Source: an uncultured Clostridia bacterium (GTDB lineage Bacteria; Bacillota; Clostridia; Christensenellales; UBA1242). Taken from it: 14,875 bases of DNA. Below the pieces are notes generated by a model that searched no databases, was not told the DNA's origin, and saw only the letters and a program-made list of their open reading frames with translations. Below, piece after piece: positions 6,264-14,100 of the stretch. The stretch lies in contig CANQRE010000019.1 of the NCBI GenBank assembly GCA_947626175.1, positions 1-14,875 of the forward strand. The letters are read 5' to 3'. The position numbers were made by a program, and so were the translations under genes. Positions within the stretch are counted from its first letter, which is position 1. The number at the start of each line of letters is the position of its first letter.

Positions 6264-8066
6264 TCACTCCAAAACAGCTTTTATTCTGCGAATGCCCGCC
6301 GATGAACTTTCTTCCTTTATGATTTTAAATTTGCCAAGTTCACCTGTGTTTTTTGCATGTGGACCGCCACAAATTTCCTTTGAAACATTGCCAATTGTGT
6401 AAACTTTGACAATTGAAGAATATTTGTTTGAAAATGCCCCAAGCGCACCTTGTTGTTTTGCCTGTTCAAGTGGCATTTCTTCGCAAACAACTTTTATATT
6501 TTTTTGGATTGCACCATTTACAAAGTCCTCAAGATATTTGATTTCTTCTGGAGTGAGTTTGTGGCTGAAATTAAAGTCAAAACGCATCCTTTCATTTGTT
6601 ATGTTGGAGCCTTTTTGCATTGTGTCTGGCTCTAAAGAGCGAAGACCAGCAAGCAAAAGGTGCGTTGCTGTGTGATATTTTGCTGATTGCTCGCCGCTGT
6701 CAGCAAGTCCACCTTTGAAAGTGCCGGCAGTGAGCGAACGGGATTTTTCTTGATGCTCCTTGAAGCATTCATTAAATCCTTGCTCATCAACTTGATATCC
6801 CCTTTCCTGAGCAAGTTCTTTTGTCAGCTCAAGCGGAAAGCCAAAAGTGTCATAAAGCCTGAAGGCTGTTTTACCACTTATGATGTTTTCAACTTTTTCG
6901 CCTTCTTTTGCAAACAACTTGTGCCTTTCAATGCCACTAAGAGCCTTTTCAAATTCCTTATGGCCATCTTCAATTGCCTTTGAAAACTTTTGAATTTCTT
7001 TTTCAAGTTCTTCCTTGACTTTGTTTAAATTTGAAGCAATGTCGGAATAATCTTGTCCATATTCTTTTACAAACATTTCTGCAAGCGAAATAAGTTTTTG
7101 ACTGTCAAAGCCAATCGTTCTTGAATGATTGATTGCTCGGCGAATAAGTCTGCGCAAAATATATCCTTGGCCGATGTTGCTTGGGACAACTCCTCTTTCG
7201 TCCCCCAAAATAAATGTTGCTGCGCGAACATGATCAACAATTATTCTTGCGCTTCTTTCAACATAACTAGAGCTGTTTGCTTTGACAAATTCAATTGCTT
7301 GTTTCAAAACACCCATTTCATAAGCAGATTTAAGTCCATTGATGACAGCAACCGTTCTTTCAAGCCCCATTCCAGTGTCAATGTTTGGCTTTGCAAGAAG
7401 TTTTGGTTTTTCACCTTCGTTGTCAACACGATATTGCATGAAAACATCATTCCATATTTCAATATACTTTCCACAATCACAAGCTGGAGAGCAATTTTCT
7501 CCACAAGGGGCTTTGCCAGTGTCAAAAAACATTTCAGTGTCAGTTCCGCATGGGCCCACACCGCCGCCAAGTGCCCACCAGTTGTTTTCTTTTGGCAAAA
7601 AGAAAACCCTTTCAATTCCGCATTTTTTCCAAGCATTTGCGGTTTGAGTGTCAGCAGGCATTGTTTCATCTCCGCCAAAAACGCTTACTGCAAGTTTTTG
7701 CTTTGGAATGCCCAAATATTTTTTTGAAGTTAAAAACTCATATGACATTTTGACCATTTCTTCTTTGTTGCACTCGCCCAAAGTCCAACATCCAAGCATT
7801 TCAAAGCATGTGAAATGCGTGCCATCGCCAACTTCATCAATGTCATTTGTCCTAAGGCATCTTTGAACATCAAAAATTTTGTTTCCTTCAGGATGTTTTT
7901 CACCCAAAAGATATGGAACAATTGGCTGCATGCCAGCTGTTGTGAACAAAACAGTTGGGTCATTTTCTGGGACTATTGAATAGCCTTCAATTTTTTTAAA
8001 CCCTTTTTCCAAAAAAAATTTTTGCCATAAGTTTTTTAAATCTCTGTCCGTTATTAATTTTTGCAT
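6264..8066 (-). CDS. alaS: Alanyl-tRNA synthetase, short form without C-terminal (C-Ala) region
   Basis: This enzyme charges tRNA-Ala with alanine in the cytoplasm. Its 600 residues carry the class II catalytic core with GTHFTCFEMLGCWTLGE (82-98), NNWWALGG (161-168), YIEIWNDVFMQY (201-212) and motif 3 TGMGLER (231-237). The tRNA-recognition helices follow, then the editing (tRNA SAD) domain with zinc-type HTATH (465-469) and CGGPH (566-570). The protein stops at the end of the editing domain. Typical bacterial AlaRS is about 870-880 residues, with an added coiled coil and C-Ala (DHHA1) domain that are absent here. The 3' end is a clean stop followed by a promoter, so it is a short natural form rather than a frameshift. 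Cys188, Cys192, Cys196 and Cys198 form a possible metal site. The core is divergent and resembles short AlaRS of some reduced bacterial lineages. It lies 12 bases after truA with GGAG at 8074-8077. Confidence 0.9.
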   Translation of the reverse strand: MQKLITDRDLKNLWQKFFLEKGFKKIEGYSIVPENDPTVLFTTAGMQPIVPYLLGEKHPEGNKIFDVQRCLRTNDIDEVGDGTHFTCFEMLGCWTLGECNKEEMVKMSYEFLTSKKYLGIPKQKLAVSVFGGDETMPADTQTANAWKKCGIERVFFLPKENNWWALGGGVGPCGTDTEMFFDTGKAPCGENCSPACDCGKYIEIWNDVFMQYRVDNEGEKPKLLAKPNIDTGMGLERTVAVINGLKSAYEMGVLKQAIEFVKANSSSYVERSARIIVDHVRAATFILGDERGVVPSNIGQGYILRRLIRRAINHSRTIGFDSQKLISLAEMFVKEYGQDYSDIASNLNKVKEELEKEIQKFSKAIEDGHKEFEKALSGIERHKLFAKEGEKVENIISGKTAFRLYDTFGFPLELTKELAQERGYQVDEQGFNECFKEHQEKSRSLTAGTFKGGLADSGEQSAKYHTATHLLLAGLRSLEPDTMQKGSNITNERMRFDFNFSHKLTPEEIKYLEDFVNGAIQKNIKVVCEEMPLEQAKQQGALGAFSNKYSSIVKVYTIGNVSKEICGGPHAKNTGELGKFKIIKEESSSAGIRRIKAVLE

Positions 8067-8078
8067 TTTTCTTCTCCA

Positions 8079-8807
8079 TCAAAAATATATCTTTTTCAAG
8101 TATAGTCCGCACGCAGGCATTGTTTTGCCGGCCATTGACCTGTTGCCAGTTTCAAGTGCTTGTTTGACACTGTCGATTGAAAGAAATCCTCTTCCCGCGT
8201 CAAGTGCCGTTCCAACCAAAATTCTGACCATGTGTTGCAAAAAACCATTGCCGGTGAAAGAAAATTCAAGATGATTTTTCTTTCGTTTAAAGGAGGCTTC
8301 AAAAATTTCTCTTTCAAAATTTTTTACCTGCGCGGTTGATGCACAAAAGCCTTTGAAATTGTGTTTTCCTTTGATTAAGTCCAAACACTGTTTTACAAGC
8401 GAATCGTCTATATTGTAGGTATACTGCGCACAATACCCCCTAAATATAGGGTTTTGCTGTGAAGTGACGGCATAGACATATGTTTTTTTTGTGACATCAA
8501 ATCTTGCATTAAATGTGCTTTTTGCCTTTTGCGCTTTCAAGATTTTCACATCTTCTGGTAAAATGGCATTTAACGCTTTTGCAAGATTTTGAATTGGAAA
8601 AGGTTGACTTAGGTCAAAATGCGCAACTTGGCCAAGGGCATGCACACCAGCATCAGTTCGGCTGCTCCCCGTGACCGAAATCTCCTTGCCAAAAATTTTG
8701 CTAAGGGCCTTTTCAATTTCGCCTTGCACCGTTCGCTTTGCCTTTTGTTTTTGCCAGCCAGAAAAATTGCCACCGTCATACGAAATCAAAAGCTTTATTC
8801 TTTGCAT
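8079..8807 (-). CDS. truA: tRNA pseudouridine(38-40) synthase TruA
   Basis: A 242-residue enzyme that converts uridines 38-40 in the tRNA anticodon arm to pseudouridine. The family opening LLISYDGGNFSGWQKQ (6-21) is followed by the catalytic loop SSRTDAGVHALGQ (48-60) with Asp52 as nucleophile. The C-terminal half has FTGNGFLQHMVRILVGT, typical of TruA. Length matches the usual ~245 residues. The ATG at 8807 gives the normal start MQRIKLLISYDGG. An ATG at 8846 would add 13 unusual residues and would place the promoter inside the coding region. No ribosome binding site is present and the -10 box is 6 bases before the ATG, so a leaderless message is likely. It is the first gene of a truA-alaS operon and divergent from nifJ. 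Confidence 0.93.
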   Translation of the reverse strand: MQRIKLLISYDGGNFSGWQKQKAKRTVQGEIEKALSKIFGKEISVTGSSRTDAGVHALGQVAHFDLSQPFPIQNLAKALNAILPEDVKILKAQKAKSTFNARFDVTKKTYVYAVTSQQNPIFRGYCAQYTYNIDDSLVKQCLDLIKGKHNFKGFCASTAQVKNFEREIFEASFKRKKNHLEFSFTGNGFLQHMVRILVGTALDAGRGFLSIDSVKQALETGNRSMAGKTMPACGLYLKKIYF

Positions 8808-8813
8808 AAACAA

Positions 8814-8841
8814 ATTATACACTTTTCTTTGAAGAAAACAA
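8814..8841 (-). promoter_or_regulatory. Promoter of truA-alaS, predicted leaderless
   Basis: On the minus strand, TTGTTT (8841-8836) and a perfect TATAAT (8819-8814) are 16 bases apart. The truA ATG (8807) begins 6 bases after the -10 box, placing the expected transcription start at the start codon itself. It is arranged back-to-back with the nifJ promoter. Confidence 0.7.
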
Positions 8842-8852
8842 AACATTTTCTT

Positions 8853-8880
8853 TTGATTTTTTTGCGTTTTGATATATACT
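8853..8880 (+). promoter_or_regulatory. Probable nifJ promoter
   Basis: TTGATT (8853-8858) and TATACT (8875-8880) are 16 bases apart on the plus strand. The predicted leader to the ATG at 8945 is about 55-60 bases. A perfect TTGACA lies further down at 8886-8891, but no good -10 box stands at the right distance from it. Confidence 0.5.
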
Positions 8881-8934
8881 TATTTTGACAAAAGGCATAT
8901 TTAAGTTTGTGCGAAAAAGATAATTGAAATCATT

Positions 8935-8939
8935 AGGAG
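8935..8939 (+). promoter_or_regulatory. Ribosome binding site deciding the nifJ start
   Basis: AGGAG lies five bases before the ATG at 8945. This favours that start over an in-frame TTG at 8924, which has no such signal and would add seven residues ahead of the conserved N-terminus. Confidence 0.85.
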
Positions 8940-8944
8940 AAAAA

Positions 8945-11900
8945 ATGAAAAAGACTATTGACGCTTGCTCAGCTGTTTCATCTGTTGCTTTTGCTTTGAG
9001 CGAAGCAATTCCTGTTTATCCAATCACCCCGTCCTCACCTATGGCGGAGTTTGCTTCAAAAGCTGCCGCTGACGGAAATGTGAACATTTTTGGAGAAAAA
9101 GTCACTTTGATTGAAATGCAATCCGAAGCCGGCGTGGCTGGGGCATTGCATGGAGCGTTGATCGGCGGAGCTTTGGCTTCAACATTCACTTCAAGCCAAG
9201 GGCTTTTGCTTATGCTGCCAGATATGTTCAAAATTGCGGGCGAATGTTTGCCGGCAGTTATGCATGTTGCTGCCAGAAGCGTTGCTTCACACGCGCTTTC
9301 AATTTTTGGCGACCATTCCGATGTTATGAGCGTTAGGTCAAGCGGATTTGTTTTTCTTTCTTCATGTTCTGTTCAAGAATCACATGACATTGCAATGATT
9401 TCATATATGCTTTCACAATATGCCCACCTTCCCGTTTTACATTTTTTTGACGGCTTTCGAACAAGCCATGAATTTCAAAAAATTGACATGTTAAGTCAAA
9501 ATGACATAAAAGTGCTTTTCCCAATCAAAGAACGAAAATTTGTTGCGCCGCTTTCTTCAAACAGCCCAAGGCAATTTGGAACAGCTCAAAATCCAGATGT
9601 GTTTTTCCAAAACAGGCTTGCTCGCGAAAAGCTTTATGACCAAGTTTCTTCCCTTGCCGAAAAGGCTTTTGATGAATTTGCAAACTTGACAGGCAGAAGA
9701 TATCACTGCTTTGATTATATTGGGCCAAAAAATGCCGAAAACGTTGTTATTATGATGGGCTCCGGCAGCGAAACAATGATGGAGTGCTTGAAAACAACAA
9801 AAAATTGCGGGCTTGTTAAAGTTAGGCTTTTCAGGCCTTTTGATGAAAAAGCAATTTTGGCAGCTTTGCCAAAAACCACCAAAAAAGTTATTGTCCTTGA
9901 CAGAACTTGCGAAAGCGGAGCAAGAGAACCGCTGTTTTTGGACGTTAAAAATTCTCTTGCGGGCAAAAATATTCAAATTGCTGGTGGCATTTATGGCCTT
10001 GGCGGAAAAGAGTTTTCCCCTGACGAAGCAATGGCAGTGATCAACAACTTTGAAAAGATGAAAGATAATTTTTGCGTGGGAGTTGATGACGATGAGCGCA
10101 AAACAAGCCTGCCACTTAGGCCTGTGCATCTTGATTTAAAACAAGAAGAAATCAAAATTTTTGGCCTTGGCTCAGACGGATCTGTTTCCGCAAGCAAATC
10201 CATCACCAAAATTTTGGGAGAAAGAGAAGACGATTTTGTGCAAGGTTATTTTGAATATGATTCAAAAAAATCTGGAAGCATGACAATTTCACACCTGAGA
10301 ATTTCTTCCCAGCCAATCCATAGCACTTATTTGTGCCGCGAAGCGGATGTGATCATGATCAACAACTTTTCATTTGTGCACACTCGTCACTGCCTTGATG
10401 GGCTTAAGAAAAACGGAACTGTGATTTTTAACACCGTTTTTGAGCCTGATGAACTTGACAAAATTCTGCCAGATGAATATAAGAAAATTTTGCTGGAAAA
10501 CAACGCAAACGTGTTTGTGATAAACGGGCATAAAATTGCAAATGAACATGGACTTAAGGAAAAAATCAACATTATTATGACAACTGCTTTGTTTGAAGCA
10601 ACTCATCTTAAGAGTGACTATCAAGAAAAGCTGTTTGACGAAATCAGGCACACATTTGCAAGAAAAGGCGAAAAAGTTGTTCAAAACAACATTGACGCTT
10701 CAATCGCAAGCAAAAATATGGTCAAAAAAGTGCCTTTAAACCTTTTGAAAATTGGCTCGAACAAAGTTAAAACAAAATATATTGAGGATTTTAACAAACT
10801 GCCTGTTTCCGCTTTTTCAGAAAACGGAAGTGTGCCAACCGACACCACCAAGTTTGAAAAACGCGCAATTGCTGAAAACATTCCGCAGTGGCAACCAAAC
10901 AAATGTTTGCAATGCGGCCAGTGCGTGCTTGCTTGCCCTCATGGAGCAATCAAGGCCGTGCTTGTGAAAAAACCACCAAAGGATGTGCCTTTTGTCAAGG
11001 CATATGGCGTGGAGGGATATTATCGCATTCAAGTTTCACCAGAAGATTGCACAGGATGTGGGCTTTGCCAAGAAATTTGCCCTGCACTTGGCAAAGCACT
11101 TATTTTGAAAAATGCTGGCGAAACCCTCCAAAAAGAAAAGGAAAACTTTGAAAAAGTTGACTCATTAAAAAACATCAAAACTCCATTTTCAAAATCAACA
11201 GTCAAAGGTCTGCAATTTGAGAAAAACTACTTTGTTTTTCCTGGAGCTTGCGCTGGCTGCGGCGAAACACCATATATAAAACTTGCTTCAATGCTGTTTG
11301 GAAAAAGGATGGTCATTGCAAACGCAACTGGCTGCTCAAGCATTTATGGCGGAAGCTATCCGTCCTGCCCTTTTGCAAAAGACGAAAATGGCTTTGGCCC
11401 AGCTTGGGCAAACAGTTTGTTTGAAGACAACGCTGAATTTGGCCTTGGAATCAAAATTGCAAAGGATATTGCTCAAAGCAAAGAAAGTGTTTGGATTATT
11501 GGCGGCGATGGATGGGCTTATGACATAGGCTTTGGCGGGCTTGACCATGTTTTGGCAAGCGGAGCAAATGTGAATATTCTTGTGCTTGACAACGAATGTT
11601 ATGCCAACACTGGCGGTCAGGCTTCAAAATCAACCCCTGCAGGAGCATGCTTGAAACTTTGCGACTCTGGCAAAATTTCCAACAAAAAAAATCTTGCCCT
11701 TATGGCAATGACATATGGTGATGTGTATGTTGCCAGCGTGGCAATTGGCGCCGACATGAATCAGTGCATAAAAGCCTTCCGCGAAGCAGAGCAGTTTGAC
11801 GGACCAAGTTTGATCATTGCTTACTCAACTTGCGTTAATCATGGATTTGATATGTCAAAATCACTGACCGAAATGAGAAAAGCTGTTGAAAGCGGATATG

Positions 11901-12136
11901 TGGCTTTGTTTAGATACCATCCTCAAAAAGGATTCACTTTGGACAGAGGCGAACTAAACAACAAATTTGCATTGTTCCTTCAGGGCGAAAGAAGATTTGC
12001 ATATCTTTCCGAGCACAGCCCTGCAAAGGCAAACAAATTGTTTAAAAAAGCAAAGCTTAGAGCAAAACAAAACCTTGTTTCATACAAACGATTGGAACAT
12101 ACAAACGAAAACATTGTCACCGACAAAAATCAATAA
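8945..12136 (+). CDS. nifJ: Pyruvate:ferredoxin (flavodoxin) oxidoreductase, single-chain
   Basis: This enzyme oxidises pyruvate with CoA to acetyl-CoA and CO2 and passes electrons to ferredoxin, a central step of anaerobic fermentation. The 1063 residues hold all parts in order: the N-terminal pyruvate-binding domain with VYPITPSSPMAE (24-35), the transketolase-like and gamma regions, a ferredoxin domain with two [4Fe-4S] motifs (Cys654, 657, 660, 664 and Cys702, 705, 708, 712), and the thiamine diphosphate domain with GDG (854-856) and Asn883. The cluster near thiamine should be held by Cys769, 772, 797 and 963; the first three keep the spacing known from the Desulfovibrio enzyme. It is somewhat shorter than the usual 1170-1200 residues, partly between Cys797 and Cys963. 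It is a single-gene unit, ending at a strong terminator. Pyruvate is by far the likeliest substrate; another 2-oxoacid cannot be excluded. Confidence 0.94.
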   Translation: MKKTIDACSAVSSVAFALSEAIPVYPITPSSPMAEFASKAAADGNVNIFGEKVTLIEMQSEAGVAGALHGALIGGALASTFTSSQGLLLMLPDMFKIAGECLPAVMHVAARSVASHALSIFGDHSDVMSVRSSGFVFLSSCSVQESHDIAMISYMLSQYAHLPVLHFFDGFRTSHEFQKIDMLSQNDIKVLFPIKERKFVAPLSSNSPRQFGTAQNPDVFFQNRLAREKLYDQVSSLAEKAFDEFANLTGRRYHCFDYIGPKNAENVVIMMGSGSETMMECLKTTKNCGLVKVRLFRPFDEKAILAALPKTTKKVIVLDRTCESGAREPLFLDVKNSLAGKNIQIAGGIYGLGGKEFSPDEAMAVINNFEKMKDNFCVGVDDDERKTSLPLRPVHLDLKQEEIKIFGLGSDGSVSASKSITKILGEREDDFVQGYFEYDSKKSGSMTISHLRISSQPIHSTYLCREADVIMINNFSFVHTRHCLDGLKKNGTVIFNTVFEPDELDKILPDEYKKILLENNANVFVINGHKIANEHGLKEKINIIMTTALFEATHLKSDYQEKLFDEIRHTFARKGEKVVQNNIDASIASKNMVKKVPLNLLKIGSNKVKTKYIEDFNKLPVSAFSENGSVPTDTTKFEKRAIAENIPQWQPNKCLQCGQCVLACPHGAIKAVLVKKPPKDVPFVKAYGVEGYYRIQVSPEDCTGCGLCQEICPALGKALILKNAGETLQKEKENFEKVDSLKNIKTPFSKSTVKGLQFEKNYFVFPGACAGCGETPYIKLASMLFGKRMVIANATGCSSIYGGSYPSCPFAKDENGFGPAWANSLFEDNAEFGLGIKIAKDIAQSKESVWIIGGDGWAYDIGFGGLDHVLASGANVNILVLDNECYANTGGQASKSTPAGACLKLCDSGKISNKKNLALMAMTYGDVYVASVAIGADMNQCIKAFREAEQFDGPSLIIAYSTCVNHGFDMSKSLTEMRKAVESGYVALFRYHPQKGFTLDRGELNNKFALFLQGERRFAYLSEHSPAKANKLFKKAKLRAKQNLVSYKRLEHTNENIVTDKNQ

Positions 12137-12152
12137 TTAAGCTAAAAAGTAT

Positions 12153-12180
12153 AAAAAAGGCAAAAATTTTGCCTTTTTTT
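12153..12180. terminator. Bidirectional intrinsic terminator between nifJ and the hydrolase gene
   Basis: An 11-pair stem (12153-12163 with 12169-12179) centred on GGCAA/TTGCC has A-runs on the left and T-runs on the right. It can end transcription of nifJ on the plus strand and of the convergent hydrolase operon on the minus strand. It lies 16 bases after the nifJ stop and just beyond the hydrolase stop. Confidence 0.87.
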
Positions 12181-12186
12181 TGCATT

Positions 12187-13119
12187 TTACATGATTTTTC
12201 GCAAAAACTTGTTTAATTCGCGTTCATATTCAATTGGCTGAGTTGGATAACTTAGTGCGTGGTCAGCACCCTTTACCAAAAGCACTTGTTTGTTTTTTTC
12301 AGGAACTTGCGAAGAAAGAATTTGCAAGTTTTGAGCTGGGACAAATGAGTCATCTTCGCCATGGAAAAACAAAAACGGAAGATTGGATTTTTTAAGTTGT
12401 CCAGTTGCATCTGCTTGCTTTATGTCAAAATTATACATAGTTTTTGTGTAAGAATGCAAAATGTTTAAAAACGGAAAAACAGGAACATGAGCTCTTTTTT
12501 TGAAAACATACTTAAATTCATCAAACGCATTTGCATAGCCACAATCCGAAATCACGCCCTTGACACTTTCTGGCAATTTTTCGCCGCTTGCCATGCACAC
12601 GGTGCTTGCTCCCATTGACAAGCCCATAAGCACAATTTTGTAAGACGGATTACGCCTTGTCATTTCTTCCGCCCACTTGACAACATCAAGTCTGTCAAGC
12701 CAGCCCATTGTGATCACCTTGCCTTCACTCCCGCCGTGGGCACGATTTTCAACCGCCAACAGGTCATAACCCCTGTCAACAAAATATTTGCAATACTGCT
12801 GCATTTCTCGATAATCCGCCCCATATCCATGCACAACAATTGCAAGATAATTGGAACCAGTGCTAAGATAATGCGCAACAAGTTTTAAGCCATCAAATGA
12901 TTTTATGGAAATGTTTTGAAAATTATATTTGTTCCACCAATCAAAATCCATTTTGTAAATTTGCATTGTTTTTGCAACTGTTTTGTTGATAACCCTTTTC
13001 ACAACACTTTTGCGAGAAAGAGCCATTTTGAACAATATCGCCCCCAAAAGCAAATATAGTGCCATGCCAAGCACCACAGCTCCAACCAGTGACAAAGCAA
13101 CAATTGCAAAAATTTTCAT
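12187..13119 (-). CDS. Membrane-anchored alpha/beta hydrolase
   Basis: A 310-residue serine hydrolase of the alpha/beta fold. The first ~32 residues are a strongly hydrophobic helix, a membrane anchor or uncleaved signal. The catalytic set is visible: nucleophile Ser168 in GLSMG (166-170), Asp257 in HGEDDSFVP (253-261) and His287 in GADHALS (284-290). An oxyanion-type HGYG is at 97-100. The layout resembles Hydrolase_4 / YqkD-like proteins of Bacillota, which are probably esterases, lipases or acyl-group hydrolases of unknown natural substrate. Whether the active domain faces the cytoplasm or the outside is not clear. AAGGAG (complement of 13125-13130) five bases before the ATG fixes the start and overlaps the stop of the upstream gene, so both genes form an operon. 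Confidence 0.85.
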   Translation of the reverse strand: MKIFAIVALSLVGAVVLGMALYLLLGAILFKMALSRKSVVKRVINKTVAKTMQIYKMDFDWWNKYNFQNISIKSFDGLKLVAHYLSTGSNYLAIVVHGYGADYREMQQYCKYFVDRGYDLLAVENRAHGGSEGKVITMGWLDRLDVVKWAEEMTRRNPSYKIVLMGLSMGASTVCMASGEKLPESVKGVISDCGYANAFDEFKYVFKKRAHVPVFPFLNILHSYTKTMYNFDIKQADATGQLKKSNLPFLFFHGEDDSFVPAQNLQILSSQVPEKNKQVLLVKGADHALSYPTQPIEYERELNKFLRKIM

Positions 13120-13128
13120 TTTTTCTCC

Positions 13129-14010
13129 TTATTCAACGATTGCTTTTATGCTTTCGCCCGTGTCCGCATCCTGATAGGTGAGCCAATAGCCAAAGCTTTC
13201 GCGATTTTCGCTGTCAAGCGGAAACCACACCGGCTGCCCTGACAGCGATGAAGGCGGCGTTTTTTGATATACTCCCGGCACACCATAACAAACATATTTC
13301 ACGTTTTCGTCTTCATCATAAACAAGCCCCAAGATGTAATATTCGCCGTCACCATCAAACTCAACTCTCACCCATTTTGAAGAAGGAATTGCCTCTTCCA
13401 AATATTTTTCACTTGGACTTGAAAGAAACAATTTGTCAATTTGACCTTTGATTTCATCGATAAATCTTTTGCTTTCTTTCTGCTCAGTTTGCTCGCCATA
13501 AAAACACTTTTTATATTTGCAATCTGAGCATTTGTCAGGCTCACTTAGCGACTTTGTGATTGCTGATTCTATTTCATTTTGAAGTTCATCGTCATATTCC
13601 ACGCCTTCTTCGTCCAGCTTTTCTTCCATTTGTTTGACAGTTGTGCTGTCAAACACTGAATTTGAAATTGCAGCAAGCGAATCTTTTATTTCCAGTTTTT
13701 CCTGCGTTGAGCCAAACAAGATTGGCCTTATATTTGCCTTGTCAAATTGAACAACTGCACAGCTAAACTCATCCAAAATCGGCGGCTCAGTTTTGAAAGT
13801 GTATAACGATGGTCCCGCCTTGCTAAGCCCGCACTTTCGCACTTTGCCATTTTCGTTTAGACCAAGGCTCAGGATTCCATCAGGCTCAAGACCAAAGTTA
13901 TAAAGCCTAAGTCTGCCTTCAACAAGTGAATTTTGATTTTCAATTGTCAAAACTGCTTTTTGATCGCCATCATCCACGCTTGTTAAAACAATACTTTTTT
14001 TTGTGAACAT
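13129..14010 (-). CDS. Conserved-looking protein of unknown function with CX2CX4C motif
   Basis: I do not recognise a named family for this 293-residue protein. It has no signal peptide or membrane helix. The N-terminal part (about 1-105) is rich in beta strands, with EGRLRLYNFG (31-40) and GILSLGLNENGKV (45-57). An acidic helical linker (about 105-160) follows, then a cysteine cluster Cys161, Cys164, Cys169 ending in CFYGE. The C-terminal domain (about 200-293) has many aromatic residues: YVCYGVPG (239-246), VWFPLD (261-266) and GYWLTYQDADTGE (274-286). I recall similar C-terminal sequences in uncharacterised clostridial proteins. The three cysteines could bind metal, possibly with Cys241, or be redox active; this is an inference. 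AAGGAG (complement of 14018-14023) seven bases before the ATG supports the start. It is the first gene of an operon with the downstream hydrolase. The promoter in the 90-base gap upstream could not be assigned with confidence. Confidence 0.75.
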   Translation of the reverse strand: MFTKKSIVLTSVDDGDQKAVLTIENQNSLVEGRLRLYNFGLEPDGILSLGLNENGKVRKCGLSKAGPSLYTFKTEPPILDEFSCAVVQFDKANIRPILFGSTQEKLEIKDSLAAISNSVFDSTTVKQMEEKLDEEGVEYDDELQNEIESAITKSLSEPDKCSDCKYKKCFYGEQTEQKESKRFIDEIKGQIDKLFLSSPSEKYLEEAIPSSKWVRVEFDGDGEYYILGLVYDEDENVKYVCYGVPGVYQKTPPSSLSGQPVWFPLDSENRESFGYWLTYQDADTGESIKAIVE

Positions 14011-14100
14011 ATTTTTTCTCCTTCAATAAATATATTTTACTTTCGTTTTTAAATATGCTCACATAAGAAAAATGTCACTTTTTTTTGTTATATCGCGAAA

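Noticed and set aside
7125..7727. 200-codon open frame on the plus strand opposite alaS
   Set aside because: It lies wholly inside the strongly supported alaS gene on the other strand, has no family resemblance and has a composition expected from the reverse complement of its codons.
8924..8944. TTG at 8924 as start of nifJ
   Set aside because: AGGAG at 8935-8939 is correctly spaced for the ATG at 8945, and the added residues are not typical of the family.
9557..10129. 190-codon open frame on the minus strand opposite nifJ
   Set aside because: It is antisense to nifJ with no promoter, ribosome binding site or recognisable motif; best read as a shadow.
14011..14100. Promoter for the 293-residue protein and terminator for transketolase
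   Set aside because: Candidate hexamers (GTGACA with a poor -10, or TAAAAT with no -35) and partial hairpins are too weak to assign.
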